64,000 bases of DNA from Akkermansia muciniphila. Its GTDB lineage: Bacteria > Verrucomicrobiota > Verrucomicrobiia > Verrucomicrobiales > Akkermansiaceae. The first letter of the stretch is position 1. Each line of letters starts with the position of its first letter. This document shows, piece by piece, positions 51,286-59,787 of the stretch. The DNA is taken from contig NZ_CP114598.1 in assembly GCF_030848305.1 (NCBI RefSeq), forward strand, positions 992,001 to 1,056,000. Reading direction: 5' to 3'. The position numbers and the translations under genes were made by a program. The notes below the pieces were generated by a model that was given only the letters and a program-made list of their open reading frames with translations, searched no databases and was not told the origin of the DNA.

Positions 51286-53535
51286 ATGACAATGGAAGAA
51301 AAGAACTATCTTGTTTCCGGCATGCATTGCGCCGGGTGTGCCGCCAAGGTGGAACGCGCCGTGGAGGGACTGGAGGGGGTGGAGCGCGTCGAGCTGAATT
51401 TGCTGACGGGGCGGATGACCGTTTTGTTTGAAAAGGCTGATTCCCCCGCCATGGAGCGGATAGCTCCGGTGGTAGAGAAAGCCGGCTTCCGCGTGGCGGA
51501 TTGGAAGGAGCAGCCGCTTGCCGGAGCGCAGAAAGAGGAGAGTCAGGAACAGGAGGAAACGGGCGGCTCCCGCCTCGTCTGGTCCATTCTGCTGCTGGTC
51601 CCTTTGATGTATTTGTCCATGGGCCCCATGTGGAACTGGCCCGTTCCGGGAGGAAGTTGGGGCCTCTGGATGAATTGGTGGACGCAGTGTATTTTGACGG
51701 GCGCCGTCCTGTGGTTGAACCGGCATTATTTGATAAACGGCGTGCGGCAGCTTGTTGCGCTGTCTCCCAATATGGATTCCCTGATCGCCATCGGTTCCGG
51801 CTCCGCTTTTCTGTATGGGCTGTATTTGTTGGTTGCGGGGATGTGGCAGGGGTTCAGTGTGGATGGAATGGAGCTGTATTTTGAATCTGCGGCCATGATC
51901 GTCACCCTGATTTCCCTGGGGAAATACCTTGAACGCCGCTCTTGCCGGAAAACGAATGCTGCCGTAAAAGGGCTGGTGAAGCTGGTTCCCCAGGAGGCGC
52001 TGGTATGGAACGGCGGCGCGGAGCGCGCCGTTCCGCTGGAAGAAATTCGTTCCGGGGACCTGGTGGTGGTGAAAACCGGGCAGCGGATTCCGGTGGACGG
52101 CATGATTGAAGAGGGGCAGGCGGCTCTGGATGAATCGGACCTGACGGGGGAAAGCATGCCTGTGGACAGGACGGCGGGGGACCGGGTAATCAGCGGAACG
52201 TTCAACCGGGCCGGGTATCTCAAAATCCGCGCGGAACGCGTGGGCGGGGATTCCACGCTGGCCCGCATGATCCGCCTGGTGGAGCAGGCCGGCCAGTCCA
52301 AGGCGCCCATTGCGCGTCTGGCGGACCGGGTATGCTATTTCTTTGTCCCTGCGGTCATTGCCGTTGCCCTGGTGTCGCTGGTTGGGTGGATGGCCGCCGG
52401 GGAGGGGTTTTCCTTCGCCCTCGCCAGGGCCATTGCGGTGCTGGTGATTTCCTGCCCCTGCGTCCTGGGGCTCGCCACGCCCATCGCCATTATGGTGGGG
52501 ACGGGCAGGGGTGCGCGGCTGGGCATTCTGTGCAAGTCCGCCGGAGCTCTGGAAGCCCTGAGCCGCGTGGATACCGTTGTTTTTGACAAGACGGGCACCC
52601 TGACGGAAGGGGAGCCGCGGGTAATGGCCGTGCTGCCGGAGGAAGGCATGGATGCGGACGCGCTGGTGGAAATGGCGGCGGCTTTGGAACAGGGTTCGGA
52701 ACATCCGGTGGGAAAGGCTGTTTATGAACATGCCAGGCTTCTGAATTTGCCCGTCCGCGCCGTGGCGGATTTGTCCGTGGTTCCTGGCCGCGGCATTGCC
52801 GGAACGGTGGACGGGGCGCCTTACGCGGTGGGCAATTCCGGATTCATGCGGGATAGGGGAATCTTCTGGAAGGAGGATGAAAGCCGCCTGCGGGAATTCA
52901 TGCGGCAGGGCGCGTCCCCGCTGTATGTGGGCCGGGGGGGCAGCCCCGCCGGCGTCATCATGGTGGCGGATTCCCTGAAACCGGACAGTCGCGCGGCGGT
53001 GGACAGTCTGAAGCGGATGAACCTGCGCGTCGTCATGCTGACGGGGGACAACGCCGCCACGGCGCGGCATATGGCCGGAGAACTCCGCATTGACGAGGTG
53101 GTTTCCGACGTGCTTCCTGATGAAAAAGCCTCCCATGTGATGAAGATGGAGGAACGCGGGGACAAGGTGGCGATGGTGGGGGACGGCGTGAACGACGCCC
53201 CGGCGCTGGCCTGCGCCCGGGTGGGCATTTCCATGAAGTCCGGAACGGAGCTGGCGATGGAATCCTCCGACATCGTGCTGATGAAAAGCAACCCCGCTGG
53301 CGTGGCGGAAGCCCTCCAGCTGGGCCGCGCCACGCTGCTCATCATCAGGCAGAATCTCTTCTGGGCTTTCTTTTACAACATCATCGGCATTCCGCTGGCC
53401 GCCGGGTGTTTATATCCCGCCTTCGGCCTTACGCTGAATCCCATGCTTGCCGCCGGCGCGATGAGTTTGAGTTCCCTGTGCGTGGTATTCAACTCCCTGA
53501 GGCTGCGCAGGTTCAACCCGCGCCTGGGGAAATAG
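51286..53535 (+). CDS. copA: Copper-exporting P1B-type ATPase
   Basis: 749 residues. One N-terminal heavy-metal-associated domain has C15-A-G-C18 in S-G-M-H-C-A-G-C. The core has the transmembrane metal site C390-P-C392, the phosphorylation motif D434-K-T-G-T, T-G-E-S and H-P, then G-D-G-V-N-D-A-P. ATG 51286 is used; ATG 51292 is an alternative. CPC with this domain order is the Cu(I) exporter type, though Ag+ is also possible. A dyad lies just upstream. recN converges 34 nt downstream. Confidence 0.93.
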   Translation: MTMEEKNYLVSGMHCAGCAAKVERAVEGLEGVERVELNLLTGRMTVLFEKADSPAMERIAPVVEKAGFRVADWKEQPLAGAQKEESQEQEETGGSRLVWSILLLVPLMYLSMGPMWNWPVPGGSWGLWMNWWTQCILTGAVLWLNRHYLINGVRQLVALSPNMDSLIAIGSGSAFLYGLYLLVAGMWQGFSVDGMELYFESAAMIVTLISLGKYLERRSCRKTNAAVKGLVKLVPQEALVWNGGAERAVPLEEIRSGDLVVVKTGQRIPVDGMIEEGQAALDESDLTGESMPVDRTAGDRVISGTFNRAGYLKIRAERVGGDSTLARMIRLVEQAGQSKAPIARLADRVCYFFVPAVIAVALVSLVGWMAAGEGFSFALARAIAVLVISCPCVLGLATPIAIMVGTGRGARLGILCKSAGALEALSRVDTVVFDKTGTLTEGEPRVMAVLPEEGMDADALVEMAAALEQGSEHPVGKAVYEHARLLNLPVRAVADLSVVPGRGIAGTVDGAPYAVGNSGFMRDRGIFWKEDESRLREFMRQGASPLYVGRGGSPAGVIMVADSLKPDSRAAVDSLKRMNLRVVMLTGDNAATARHMAGELRIDEVVSDVLPDEKASHVMKMEERGDKVAMVGDGVNDAPALACARVGISMKSGTELAMESSDIVLMKSNPAGVAEALQLGRATLLIIRQNLFWAFFYNIIGIPLAAGCLYPAFGLTLNPMLAAGAMSLSSLCVVFNSLRLRRFNPRLGK

Positions 53536-53569
53536 GGCAGTTCTCCCCTCCCCTCCGGCGGTTTCCTGT

Positions 53570-55228
53570 TCATGAGGGTTGCAGCAGGGCCTGGGCCAGC
53601 GTGCGTGCGTGGTCTCCGCCGCCGCCCAGCATGCGGACCAGTTCATCCACCCGCTCTTCATGGCTCACCTCCCGCAGGCAGGAGATGGTGCGGTTGCCCG
53701 CGGAAGCTTTCTGAACCAGGTAATGATGGGAAGCCAGGGCCGCCACCTGCGGGAAGTGCGTGATGGAGATCACCTGGTGTCTGTTACCGAGCTGCTGCAT
53801 CTTGAATCCCACGGCCCGCGCCACTTCTCCGCCCACGTTGGCGTCTATTTCGTCAAACACCAGCAGGGGGGTGGAATCCTTGTGGGCCAGGGCGCTTTTA
53901 ATCGCCAGCATGATGCGCGCCAGTTCCCCGCTGGAGGCAATCAGGCGGAGAGGCTTGGAGGGTTCCCCGGGATTGGGGCCAAACAGGAATTCCACCGTTT
54001 CCATTCCCTGTGAGCCCGGTTCCTGAAGGGGGGAGAGGCTCACTTCAAAGACGGCCTGGCGGAATCCCAGCTCCCGGGAGTGCCTGACGATGGAGGCCGC
54101 CAGCCTGGGAGCGGAGTCCTGGCGCGCTTTGGTCAGGGCCTGCCCGGCGGCGTCCATCTGCTTGCGCAAAACGGCGATGGAGGCCCTCAGCTCTTCCAGG
54201 CGTTCCGTGCGGTGTTCCATGCGGTCCAGGCGGCCGGCCGCCTCCTCCCTCCGGGAGCAGACGTCCTCAAAGGAAGGGCCGTATTTCATTTTCAGTGATT
54301 CCAGCAGGTTGATGCGTTCCTCCAGCTGGAAAAGCTCCCGGGGGTCGCAGTCCAGTTCGGCGGAATAATCCGCCAGGCGTCCCTCGATTTCCTTGAGTTC
54401 CAAATTCACTTCCGCCAGCGGGGCCAGCCACGCGGCGGTGGAAGCGTCCATGCGTTCCAGCTCATGGGCCGCCCGTGTCAGTTCCCTTAATTGGGTCCCC
54501 AGGCCGGGCACATCCGTTTCCTCCAGCATGGAAAGCATTTTGGAGACCTGTTCCCGGAGCCGGGTGCCGTTGCGGGCGCGCTGCCAGCGCTCTTCCAGCG
54601 TGAGCACTTCCTCCGGAGTGAAGGCGGCGGAATCTATTTCATCCACCTGGTGGCGCAGCAGTTCTATTTCCCGCGCGGTGGCCGCTTCCGCATGTTCCAG
54701 GTCATCGTAGGCCCGGCGCGCATCCTGCCATTGCCTCCAGGCGTCCGAATAGGCGTGCATCAGGGGGGCGTGCTCTCCAAAGGCGTCCAGCAGGGAAAGC
54801 TGCCTTTCCTGGGAGACCAGGGAGCGGTGGTCGCTGGGGCCGTGCATGTCCACCAAGCAGGCCCCCGCTTCCCGCAGCAGGTTCAGAGTACACGGGCTGT
54901 CGTTCAGAAACTGGCGGTTGGCCGTGGAGGAAATGAGGCGCTTGATGATCAGGTTGCCGTCTTCGCAGGGCGGGACGCCATGCTCGTTCAGAATGGCGTG
55001 CACAGGGGAGGATTCCGGCAGATGGAACACAGCTTCCACGCTGCATTGCTGTTCCCCGGAGCGGATAAGCGTTTTGTCCGCCCGCTCTCCCAGCGCCAGG
55101 CGTATGGCTCCAATGATGACGGATTTCCCCGCCCCCGTTTCCCCCGTGATGCAGATGAATCCGGAACTGGGTTCCCAGAGCAGCTGGTCCACGAGGGCCA
55201 GGTTTTTAATTTTCAGCAATGTAAGCAT
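53570..55228 (-). CDS. recN: DNA repair protein RecN
   Basis: 552 residues from the ATG giving M-L-T-L-L-K-I-K-N-L-A-L-V. A 46-codon upstream extension overlaps the divergent gene and is not family-like. SMC-like ATPase: Walker A G-E-T-G-A-G-K-S, long coiled-coil arms (about 150-370), ABC signature S-S-G-E-L-A-R-I and Walker B V-F-D-E-I-D-A-N. Acts in double-strand break repair. A plausible promoter (TTGCGT, 16 nt, CATAAT) lies just upstream on the minus strand; no LexA box was recognised. Confidence 0.95.
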   Translation of the reverse strand: MLTLLKIKNLALVDQLLWEPSSGFICITGETGAGKSVIIGAIRLALGERADKTLIRSGEQQCSVEAVFHLPESSPVHAILNEHGVPPCEDGNLIIKRLISSTANRQFLNDSPCTLNLLREAGACLVDMHGPSDHRSLVSQERQLSLLDAFGEHAPLMHAYSDAWRQWQDARRAYDDLEHAEAATAREIELLRHQVDEIDSAAFTPEEVLTLEERWQRARNGTRLREQVSKMLSMLEETDVPGLGTQLRELTRAAHELERMDASTAAWLAPLAEVNLELKEIEGRLADYSAELDCDPRELFQLEERINLLESLKMKYGPSFEDVCSRREEAAGRLDRMEHRTERLEELRASIAVLRKQMDAAGQALTKARQDSAPRLAASIVRHSRELGFRQAVFEVSLSPLQEPGSQGMETVEFLFGPNPGEPSKPLRLIASSGELARIMLAIKSALAHKDSTPLLVFDEIDANVGGEVARAVGFKMQQLGNRHQVISITHFPQVAALASHHYLVQKASAGNRTISCLREVSHEERVDELVRMLGGGGDHARTLAQALLQPS

Positions 55229-55292
55229 TCGGGCTTTGGATTTTGAATGCATTATGGCATCATTTGCTCTAAACGCAATCATGACCTCTGTG

Positions 55293-56066
55293 ATGAACAT
55301 TCTCTTTTTGGGCACAGGAACGTCCACCGGAGTGCCGCAGATAGGCTGCTCCTGCGCGGTCTGCACGTCTCCGGACCCCAGAAACAGGCGGTTGCGTTCT
55401 TCTGTTTATGTGGAGGCCGCGGGCGCCCGCCTCCTGCTGGATTCCTCCCCGGATTTGCGGCAGCAGGCCCTGCGGGAACATATCACGGACGTGGACGCCG
55501 TCCTTTATACGCATGCCCATGTGGATCACGTGGGAGGTTTTGATGATTTGCGCGCCTTCTGCTGGCGCCGGTCCGGCGGCCTGCCCATGTATGCTTCCCC
55601 CATGACGGTGGACGCTCTGCGGACCATGTACGGCTGGGCGTTCGTTCCCAAACCGGGGCGGAGCGGCTACGTCAGGCCGGAGCCTCATGAGGTGACGGCT
55701 CCGTTCCGTGTGGGTAACGTGCTGGCGACGCCCCTTCCGGTGCTCCATGCCGGGGTGGAGACATATGCCTATCTCCTGGAGGCGGAAGGCCGGAGCCTGG
55801 TTTACATGCCGGATGTGAAAAGCATCCCGGAACCGTCCCTGGAGAGGATGAAAGGAGTGGATCTGCTGATTATTGACGGGCTGCGTTATCATCTGCATCC
55901 CACGCACATGTGCCTGGAGGAAACGTTGGCTGCCATTGCCGCCGTCCGGCCTCGCCGCGCCGTGCTGACCCACCTGTCCCATGATATGGATTACGGGATT
56001 CTTTCCGGCAAGCTGCCGGAGAACGTCATGCCCGCGTACGACGGGCTGAGGCTGTCCCTGCCGTAA
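55293..56066 (+). CDS. MBL-fold hydrolase, PhnP-like
   Basis: 257 residues from the ATG of M-N-I-L-F-L-G-T-G. Metal motif H74-x-H76-x-D78-H79 (T-H-A-H-V-D-H-V-G-G) is intact, and a structural zinc-type cysteine cluster G-C-S-C-A-V-C lies at 18-24, as in PhnP and lipoyl-ligase-linked relatives. Phosphodiesterase activity is inferred from family; there is no phn cluster here. Its stop overlaps the start of the next gene (TAATG), so the two are coupled. Confidence 0.85.
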   Translation: MNILFLGTGTSTGVPQIGCSCAVCTSPDPRNRRLRSSVYVEAAGARLLLDSSPDLRQQALREHITDVDAVLYTHAHVDHVGGFDDLRAFCWRRSGGLPMYASPMTVDALRTMYGWAFVPKPGRSGYVRPEPHEVTAPFRVGNVLATPLPVLHAGVETYAYLLEAEGRSLVYMPDVKSIPEPSLERMKGVDLLIIDGLRYHLHPTHMCLEETLAAIAAVRPRRAVLTHLSHDMDYGILSGKLPENVMPAYDGLRLSLP

Positions 56067-56887
56067 TGCTCACGCTGCATGTTCATCAGGCCATGACTAT
56101 TCCAGACAATTCTGACCGCCCCGGAGCGCGGATACCGTCCGAAACCAGAAACGTATTCGGCTTTTCCGTAGCCGTCAGTTCCGTGGAAGAGATGTCCGCC
56201 GCGCTGGCGGAACGCGCGCTGGAGGCGGAAGCTCCGTTTCTGGTGGCCGCGGCGGACGTCCATGTGGTGACCCGCGGCGTGCATGACCGGGACTACGGGA
56301 ACATGCTGGAACGGATGGATGTGATTTGCCCGGACGGTATGCCGGTGGTGTGGAAGCTGAACAGGGGCCTTTCCCCCGGGGAAAGGGAAGCCTGCCGCGT
56401 GAGCGGGCCGGATCTGATGGAAGCGCTGGTGCGTTTGAATGTGCAGTATCCGGGCTTGCGCCATTTTTTGCTGGGCGGGGATGAAAAGCTGCTGAAAGCC
56501 CTGTCTGGGGCATTAAAGGAAAAATACCCCGGTTTTCAACTGGCCGGCGCTTATTCCCCTCCGTTCCGGCCTTGGACGGAAGAAGATCTGGCACACATGC
56601 GGAAGGCGGTCGCTTCAAGCGGGGCCAATGTGGTATGGGTGGGGCTGGGCTGCCCGAAACAGGAACGGTGGATGGCGGAGCAGAGGGAGTTGCTGCCCCC
56701 CGCGGTTTATGTGGGCGTAGGGGCGGCGTTCGCTTTTCATGCCGGTACGGTGAAACGGGCCCCGCGGTGGATGCAGAAGAACGGCCTGGAATGGCTGTAC
56801 CGCATTTACCGGGAGCCGGGAAGGCTCCTCAGGCGGTACGTGAAGCACAACAGCCTGTTCGTGTGGTATGTGCTGACGGGCAGATGA
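56066..56887 (+). CDS. WecG/TagA/CpsF-family glycosyltransferase
   Basis: 273 residues. GT26 domain with V-F-G-F-S-V near the start, the acceptor-site segment C-P-D-G-M-P-V-V-W, V-W-V-G-L-G-C-P-K-Q-E and V-G-V-G-A-A-F-A-F-H-A-G. Transfers N-acetylmannosamine(uronate) or similar to a polyprenyl-linked sugar during surface polymer assembly. ATG 56066 overlaps the preceding stop; an internal ATG at 56093 would give a more family-like N-terminus. No other polysaccharide gene is linked. Confidence 0.9.
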   Translation: MLTLHVHQAMTIPDNSDRPGARIPSETRNVFGFSVAVSSVEEMSAALAERALEAEAPFLVAAADVHVVTRGVHDRDYGNMLERMDVICPDGMPVVWKLNRGLSPGEREACRVSGPDLMEALVRLNVQYPGLRHFLLGGDEKLLKALSGALKEKYPGFQLAGAYSPPFRPWTEEDLAHMRKAVASSGANVVWVGLGCPKQERWMAEQRELLPPAVYVGVGAAFAFHAGTVKRAPRWMQKNGLEWLYRIYREPGRLLRRYVKHNSLFVWYVLTGR

Positions 56888-57034
56888 AGCCGTTTTTCCG
56901 GCGCGCGTCCCGGAGCTGCGCCGCAGGGTATTTTATCCTTGTGCCGTTTTCGTGCGGTTTTATCATGATTCCGTCTGAATCTGAACGGCAACGGAGGGAG
57001 CCTTCCCTTTTTCGTCTTTAACCCTGTTTTTCTT

Positions 57035-57739
57035 ATGTTCTTTCGCCGTATTCCCCGGAAAAGCTGGTATGAAAAAGCTGTGGAACGCGTTTTCAGGGAC
57101 AGGAAGCCGTGCATGGAAAAGCTGCTTTCCTTCGGTTGCGTTCGGGTGGAAAACGGTTTTCTGCACAGGGCGGCATTGCTGAACGGGCAGCTTTGCATGG
57201 AATTGGAAATACACGCGGACGGTTCCGTTCATGCAACGGTGCATGAGGAGGACGGGAAAAATATCCGGCATGCCGCCCCGGCAACGGAGGACAGGTTGCG
57301 GACAGGAACGCTCCGCAGGGAATATGAAGAAGAATTGTGGCATGTGGCGGAATGCTGCTTTGAACCTGATTTTTTCAAGGCGGCTCCTGCCCGGAGTCTC
57401 ATCGCGCACATCCGGAAAGCTTACGGGGAGGAACTGGAATTCCTGTGGAGGAAGTTTCCGGGGAACGCAGTAGTGCGCCGGAAGGATACGGAGAAATGGT
57501 ACGCCGCTTTTCTGGCTGTGCCGCGGTTGAAGCTGGGGGGAAGTTCACGGGAACGGGTTGAGGTGTTGAACCTGCGGGTTTGTCCCGGTGAATCCGGGGG
57601 GCTTGTGGATCATCGCAGCCGTTTTCCGGCCTACCATATGAATAAGAAAAACTGGGTGAGCTTTTGCCTGGATGGAACTGTTCCCTTTGAGGAACTGGCT
57701 GCGCGCCTGGAAACCAGCCGGAGGCTTGCCGGAAAGTAA
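57035..57739 (+). CDS. MmcQ/YjbR-like protein
   Basis: 234 residues. The C-terminal 90 or so residues match the MmcQ/YjbR (CyaY-like) fold: A-Y-H-M-N-K-K-N-W-V-S-F-C-L-D-G-T and a closing S-R-R-L-A segment. The N-terminal part is charged and unassigned. MmcQ members bind DNA in one studied case but most have no known function. Between it and the upstream WecG-type gene, 56888-57034 holds nothing I recognise. Confidence 0.7.
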   Translation: MFFRRIPRKSWYEKAVERVFRDRKPCMEKLLSFGCVRVENGFLHRAALLNGQLCMELEIHADGSVHATVHEEDGKNIRHAAPATEDRLRTGTLRREYEEELWHVAECCFEPDFFKAAPARSLIAHIRKAYGEELEFLWRKFPGNAVVRRKDTEKWYAAFLAVPRLKLGGSSRERVEVLNLRVCPGESGGLVDHRSRFPAYHMNKKNWVSFCLDGTVPFEELAARLETSRRLAGK

Positions 57740-57806
57740 GTTCCTCCGGGGCGGGATGCCGGGAGGAACCGCTTTCCCCCTTCTGGCCGGATGGCCGGGA
57801 AGGGGG
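57740..57806 (+). terminator. Two hairpins after the MmcQ-like gene
   Basis: GTTCCTCC (57740-57747) pairs with GGAGGAAC (57762-57769). A second stem, CCCCCTTC...GGCC with GGCC..GAAGGGGG (57776-57806), follows. Neither ends in a long T-run, but together they separate this gene from the next promoter at 57809. Confidence 0.5.
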
Positions 57807-57808
57807 TC

Positions 57809-57837
57809 TTGACCCGGAAAGAGAAGGAGCCTACAGT
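57809..57837 (+). promoter_or_regulatory. Promoter of the C_GCAxxG gene, leaderless
   Basis: TTGACC, a 17-nt spacer and TACAGT (57832-57837). ATG 57844 is 6 nt beyond the -10, so transcription should start at or next to the A of the start codon. The purine-rich GAGAAGGAG falls inside the spacer and cannot serve as a ribosome-binding site. Confidence 0.65.
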
Positions 57838-57843
57838 AAAGGC

Positions 57844-58170
57844 ATGAACATAGAGGAAAAAGCTCTGTCCACCTTCCGCACGGCGCCCTGGCGCCACAAC
57901 TGCGCCCAGGCTGTCTGCGCGGCTCTGGGCAGGGAGGATTTGCTGGAAACCGTCTCCGCTTGCGGTACCGGAAAGGCTCCGGACGGCCTGTGCGGCGCGC
58001 TTTACGGGGCGCTGCTCTGTACGCCCGTGGAATCCAGGGAGGAGCTGAGGCGGCGGTTTGTGGAAAAGCTGGGTTATTCCTATTGCAGGGAATTGAAAAA
58101 AGAGGGGGCCGTGCCATGCCGGGATTGCGTTGCCGCTGCGGCGGTTCTGGCTTTTAACTTGAGGGAGTGA
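57844..58170 (+). CDS. C_GCAxxG_C_C family redox protein
   Basis: 108 residues. The family's cysteine pattern is present: N-C-A-Q-A-V near residue 19, then A-C-G-T-G, L-C-G-A-L-Y-G-A, and C-R-E-L with P-C-R-D-C near the end. Proteins of this family are often linked to redox or metal functions, but the role is not established. It appears transcribed alone from its own promoter. Confidence 0.85.
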   Translation: MNIEEKALSTFRTAPWRHNCAQAVCAALGREDLLETVSACGTGKAPDGLCGALYGALLCTPVESREELRRRFVEKLGYSYCRELKKEGAVPCRDCVAAAAVLAFNLRE

Positions 58171-58248
58171 ACGCAGAATGACACTGCCGGATTCATGGTT
58201 TTTCATGAAAAAAGAGTCTATTGGAATGAAACCAAATAGAATAACATC

Positions 58249-58578
58249 ATGAAAAAATTGATCTATATGATAGCGGCAGCGGCCGTTGCGATTCCGGTGG
58301 TAGCCCTGGCCCAGGGAGCCTGCGGCAGCGGCTCCTGCTCCAAGGGAGACAAGGATATGGCTGAAGCCAAAGAGCACATGAAAGAAGGCGCCAAGGCCGC
58401 CAAAGACGCCGCCTCCGAAAAAATGAAGGAAGGCAAGCAGGCTGCCAAGGACGCTTACGAGAAGGGCAAGGAAGCCGCCAGGGATGCTTATCAGGACACC
58501 CGGGACGCCGTTGACCATGCGGCGGACAGGGCTGCCGATAAGGCCGAGGCCGTAGGTGACGCCGTGAAAAACGGTTAA
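58249..58578 (+). CDS. Secreted amphipathic-helix (LEA-like) protein
   Basis: 109 residues with a signal peptide to about V-A-L-A-Q, a short Cys/Gly segment (C-G-S-G-S-C), then K/E/A/D repeats of roughly 11 residues (G-K-Q-A-A-K-D-A-Y-E-K, G-K-E-A-A-R-D-A-Y). The pattern resembles LEA and YtxH-type stress proteins. The start codon follows a -10-like TAGAAT (58237-58242) by 6 nt. It pairs with the next gene. Confidence 0.75.
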   Translation: MKKLIYMIAAAAVAIPVVALAQGACGSGSCSKGDKDMAEAKEHMKEGAKAAKDAASEKMKEGKQAAKDAYEKGKEAARDAYQDTRDAVDHAADRAADKAEAVGDAVKNG

Positions 58579-58612
58579 TTCAAATGATCGACAATAAAAA
58601 TATTTGCTTATT

Positions 58613-58801
58613 ATGTGCGAATCCAAAGATCATATGAATAAAGGCTGCGGATGTGCGAACAATGCCGCTTCCGGAAAAATGGAGGAAGGCAAGCACAAGA
58701 TGAAGGAGGCCTGCGAAAAAGGCAAGGAAGCCGTCAAGGACATGGCTGAGAGCGTGCGCGACAAGGCCAAATCCATGATGGACAAGGATAAGAATTCTTA
58801 G
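58613..58801 (+). CDS. Small amphipathic-helix (LEA-like) protein, cytoplasmic
   Basis: 62 residues from ATG 58613; TTG 58604 and ATG 58634 are alternatives. Two cysteines (G-C-G-C) precede K/E/A repeats (G-K-H-K-M-K-E-A-C-E-K-G-K-E-A-V-K-D) clearly related to those of the upstream secreted protein. It has no signal peptide. Spaced 34 nt after its neighbour, ending at the terminator 58862. Confidence 0.65.
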   Translation: MCESKDHMNKGCGCANNAASGKMEEGKHKMKEACEKGKEAVKDMAESVRDKAKSMMDKDKNS

Positions 58802-58861
58802 TCCCGGCGGCGGTTGAAGCAAGCCGTTTCCCATTCCTCCTCCCGTATGCGGGAATGGTCT

Positions 58862-58896
58862 CCCCTTGTCCGGATTTCCGGGCGAGGGGATTTTTT
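58862..58896 (+). terminator. Terminator overlapping the lpxI stop
   Basis: CCCCTTGTCCGGA pairs with TCCGGGCGAGGGG (with G-T pairs) around a short loop, followed by T6 (58891-58896). It ends the LEA-like pair. Its T-run reads as part of the lpxI stop region on the other strand. Confidence 0.88.
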
Positions 58897-59758
58897 ATGC
58901 AGGCCGGTCTTCCGGGGGAGGGCTGTCCTGTTCCACGGTTTGGAGGGCATGCAGGCTGATTTTATGCCTTTTGCATAATTCCGCCACCCGGCCGCGTTCC
59001 AGCAAAATAGTCTTGCCCGCTTCCAGGGCGATCTGCCTGACGCCGCATTCCGCGCACGTTTCAATGGTGACGGGGCCGACGGTGGGGATGTCAAAACGCA
59101 TGTCGTGCCCCAGACGGGCCACTTTGGCCAGCGTGGCCGGTTTGCCGTTGCCCAGTTTCCCGCCGCGCCGTATGCAGTTGTTGGTGCCTTCAATCGCTTC
59201 CACGGCGATGACGGTGCCGCCGTGCACGATAACGGACTGCCCGATGTGGAGGCGGCTGATTTCCTTGGCCACCTGCATGCCGAAGCGGGCATCCTCCCAT
59301 TGTTCAGGCGTGGGAAGCGGTCCGGCGATATGCCCCGGCTGCGGCATGTGCTCCTCCATGTAGGTGGAGGCCGGGAGGATGGTGAACCCTTCCTTTTCCG
59401 CTTCCGTGATGACGGCCCCAAGCAGGGAGTCCGCATTCTTTTCCGGCATGCGCATCAATACGGAAAGGGCGCGGAGATCCGGGCGGAGGGAGAGAATGTT
59501 CTTCGGATTGATGCCGCCGGCCATGATGACGTTCCTGACGCCGTGCTTTTTCAGGAAGGAAAACGGCTTGCTTATCTGGCCCACGCTGAATTCCTGGTAA
59601 GCGTCGCACAGGGGGATGACGGCGGGGTTGGTTTCCCCCTTGAACCCTACGGCCACGATACGCAATTCCGGCGTCCGGCGGCGTGCGCCCCGGACAATAT
59701 ATTCCGGATAAACGCCGTCTCCGGCTACCAGGCCTAATACGGGCGGGTCTGTTGTCAT
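58895..59758 (-). CDS. lpxI: UDP-2,3-diacylglucosamine pyrophosphatase LpxI
   Basis: 287 residues. DUF1009/LpxI family: N-terminal G-L-V-A-G-D-G-V-Y-P, M-A-G-G-I-N-P-K-N, and the C-terminal catalytic region with V-V/I-H-G-G-T-V-I-A-V-E-A-I-E-G-T and I-R-R-G-G. It hydrolyses UDP-2,3-diacyl-GlcN to lipid X in lipid A synthesis. It lies 29 nt downstream of the E2 gene and is probably in the pyruvate dehydrogenase operon. Confidence 0.93.
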   Translation of the reverse strand: MTTDPPVLGLVAGDGVYPEYIVRGARRRTPELRIVAVGFKGETNPAVIPLCDAYQEFSVGQISKPFSFLKKHGVRNVIMAGGINPKNILSLRPDLRALSVLMRMPEKNADSLLGAVITEAEKEGFTILPASTYMEEHMPQPGHIAGPLPTPEQWEDARFGMQVAKEISRLHIGQSVIVHGGTVIAVEAIEGTNNCIRRGGKLGNGKPATLAKVARLGHDMRFDIPTVGPVTIETCAECGVRQIALEAGKTILLERGRVAELCKRHKISLHALQTVEQDSPPPEDRPA

Positions 59759-59787
59759 GCGGCGTGAAGCTGGGGGAACGGTGCTGG

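Noticed and set aside
51204-51431. Short plus-strand frame before copA
   Set aside because: It overlaps the start of copA in another frame and its product resembles nothing; the dyads in it look regulatory.
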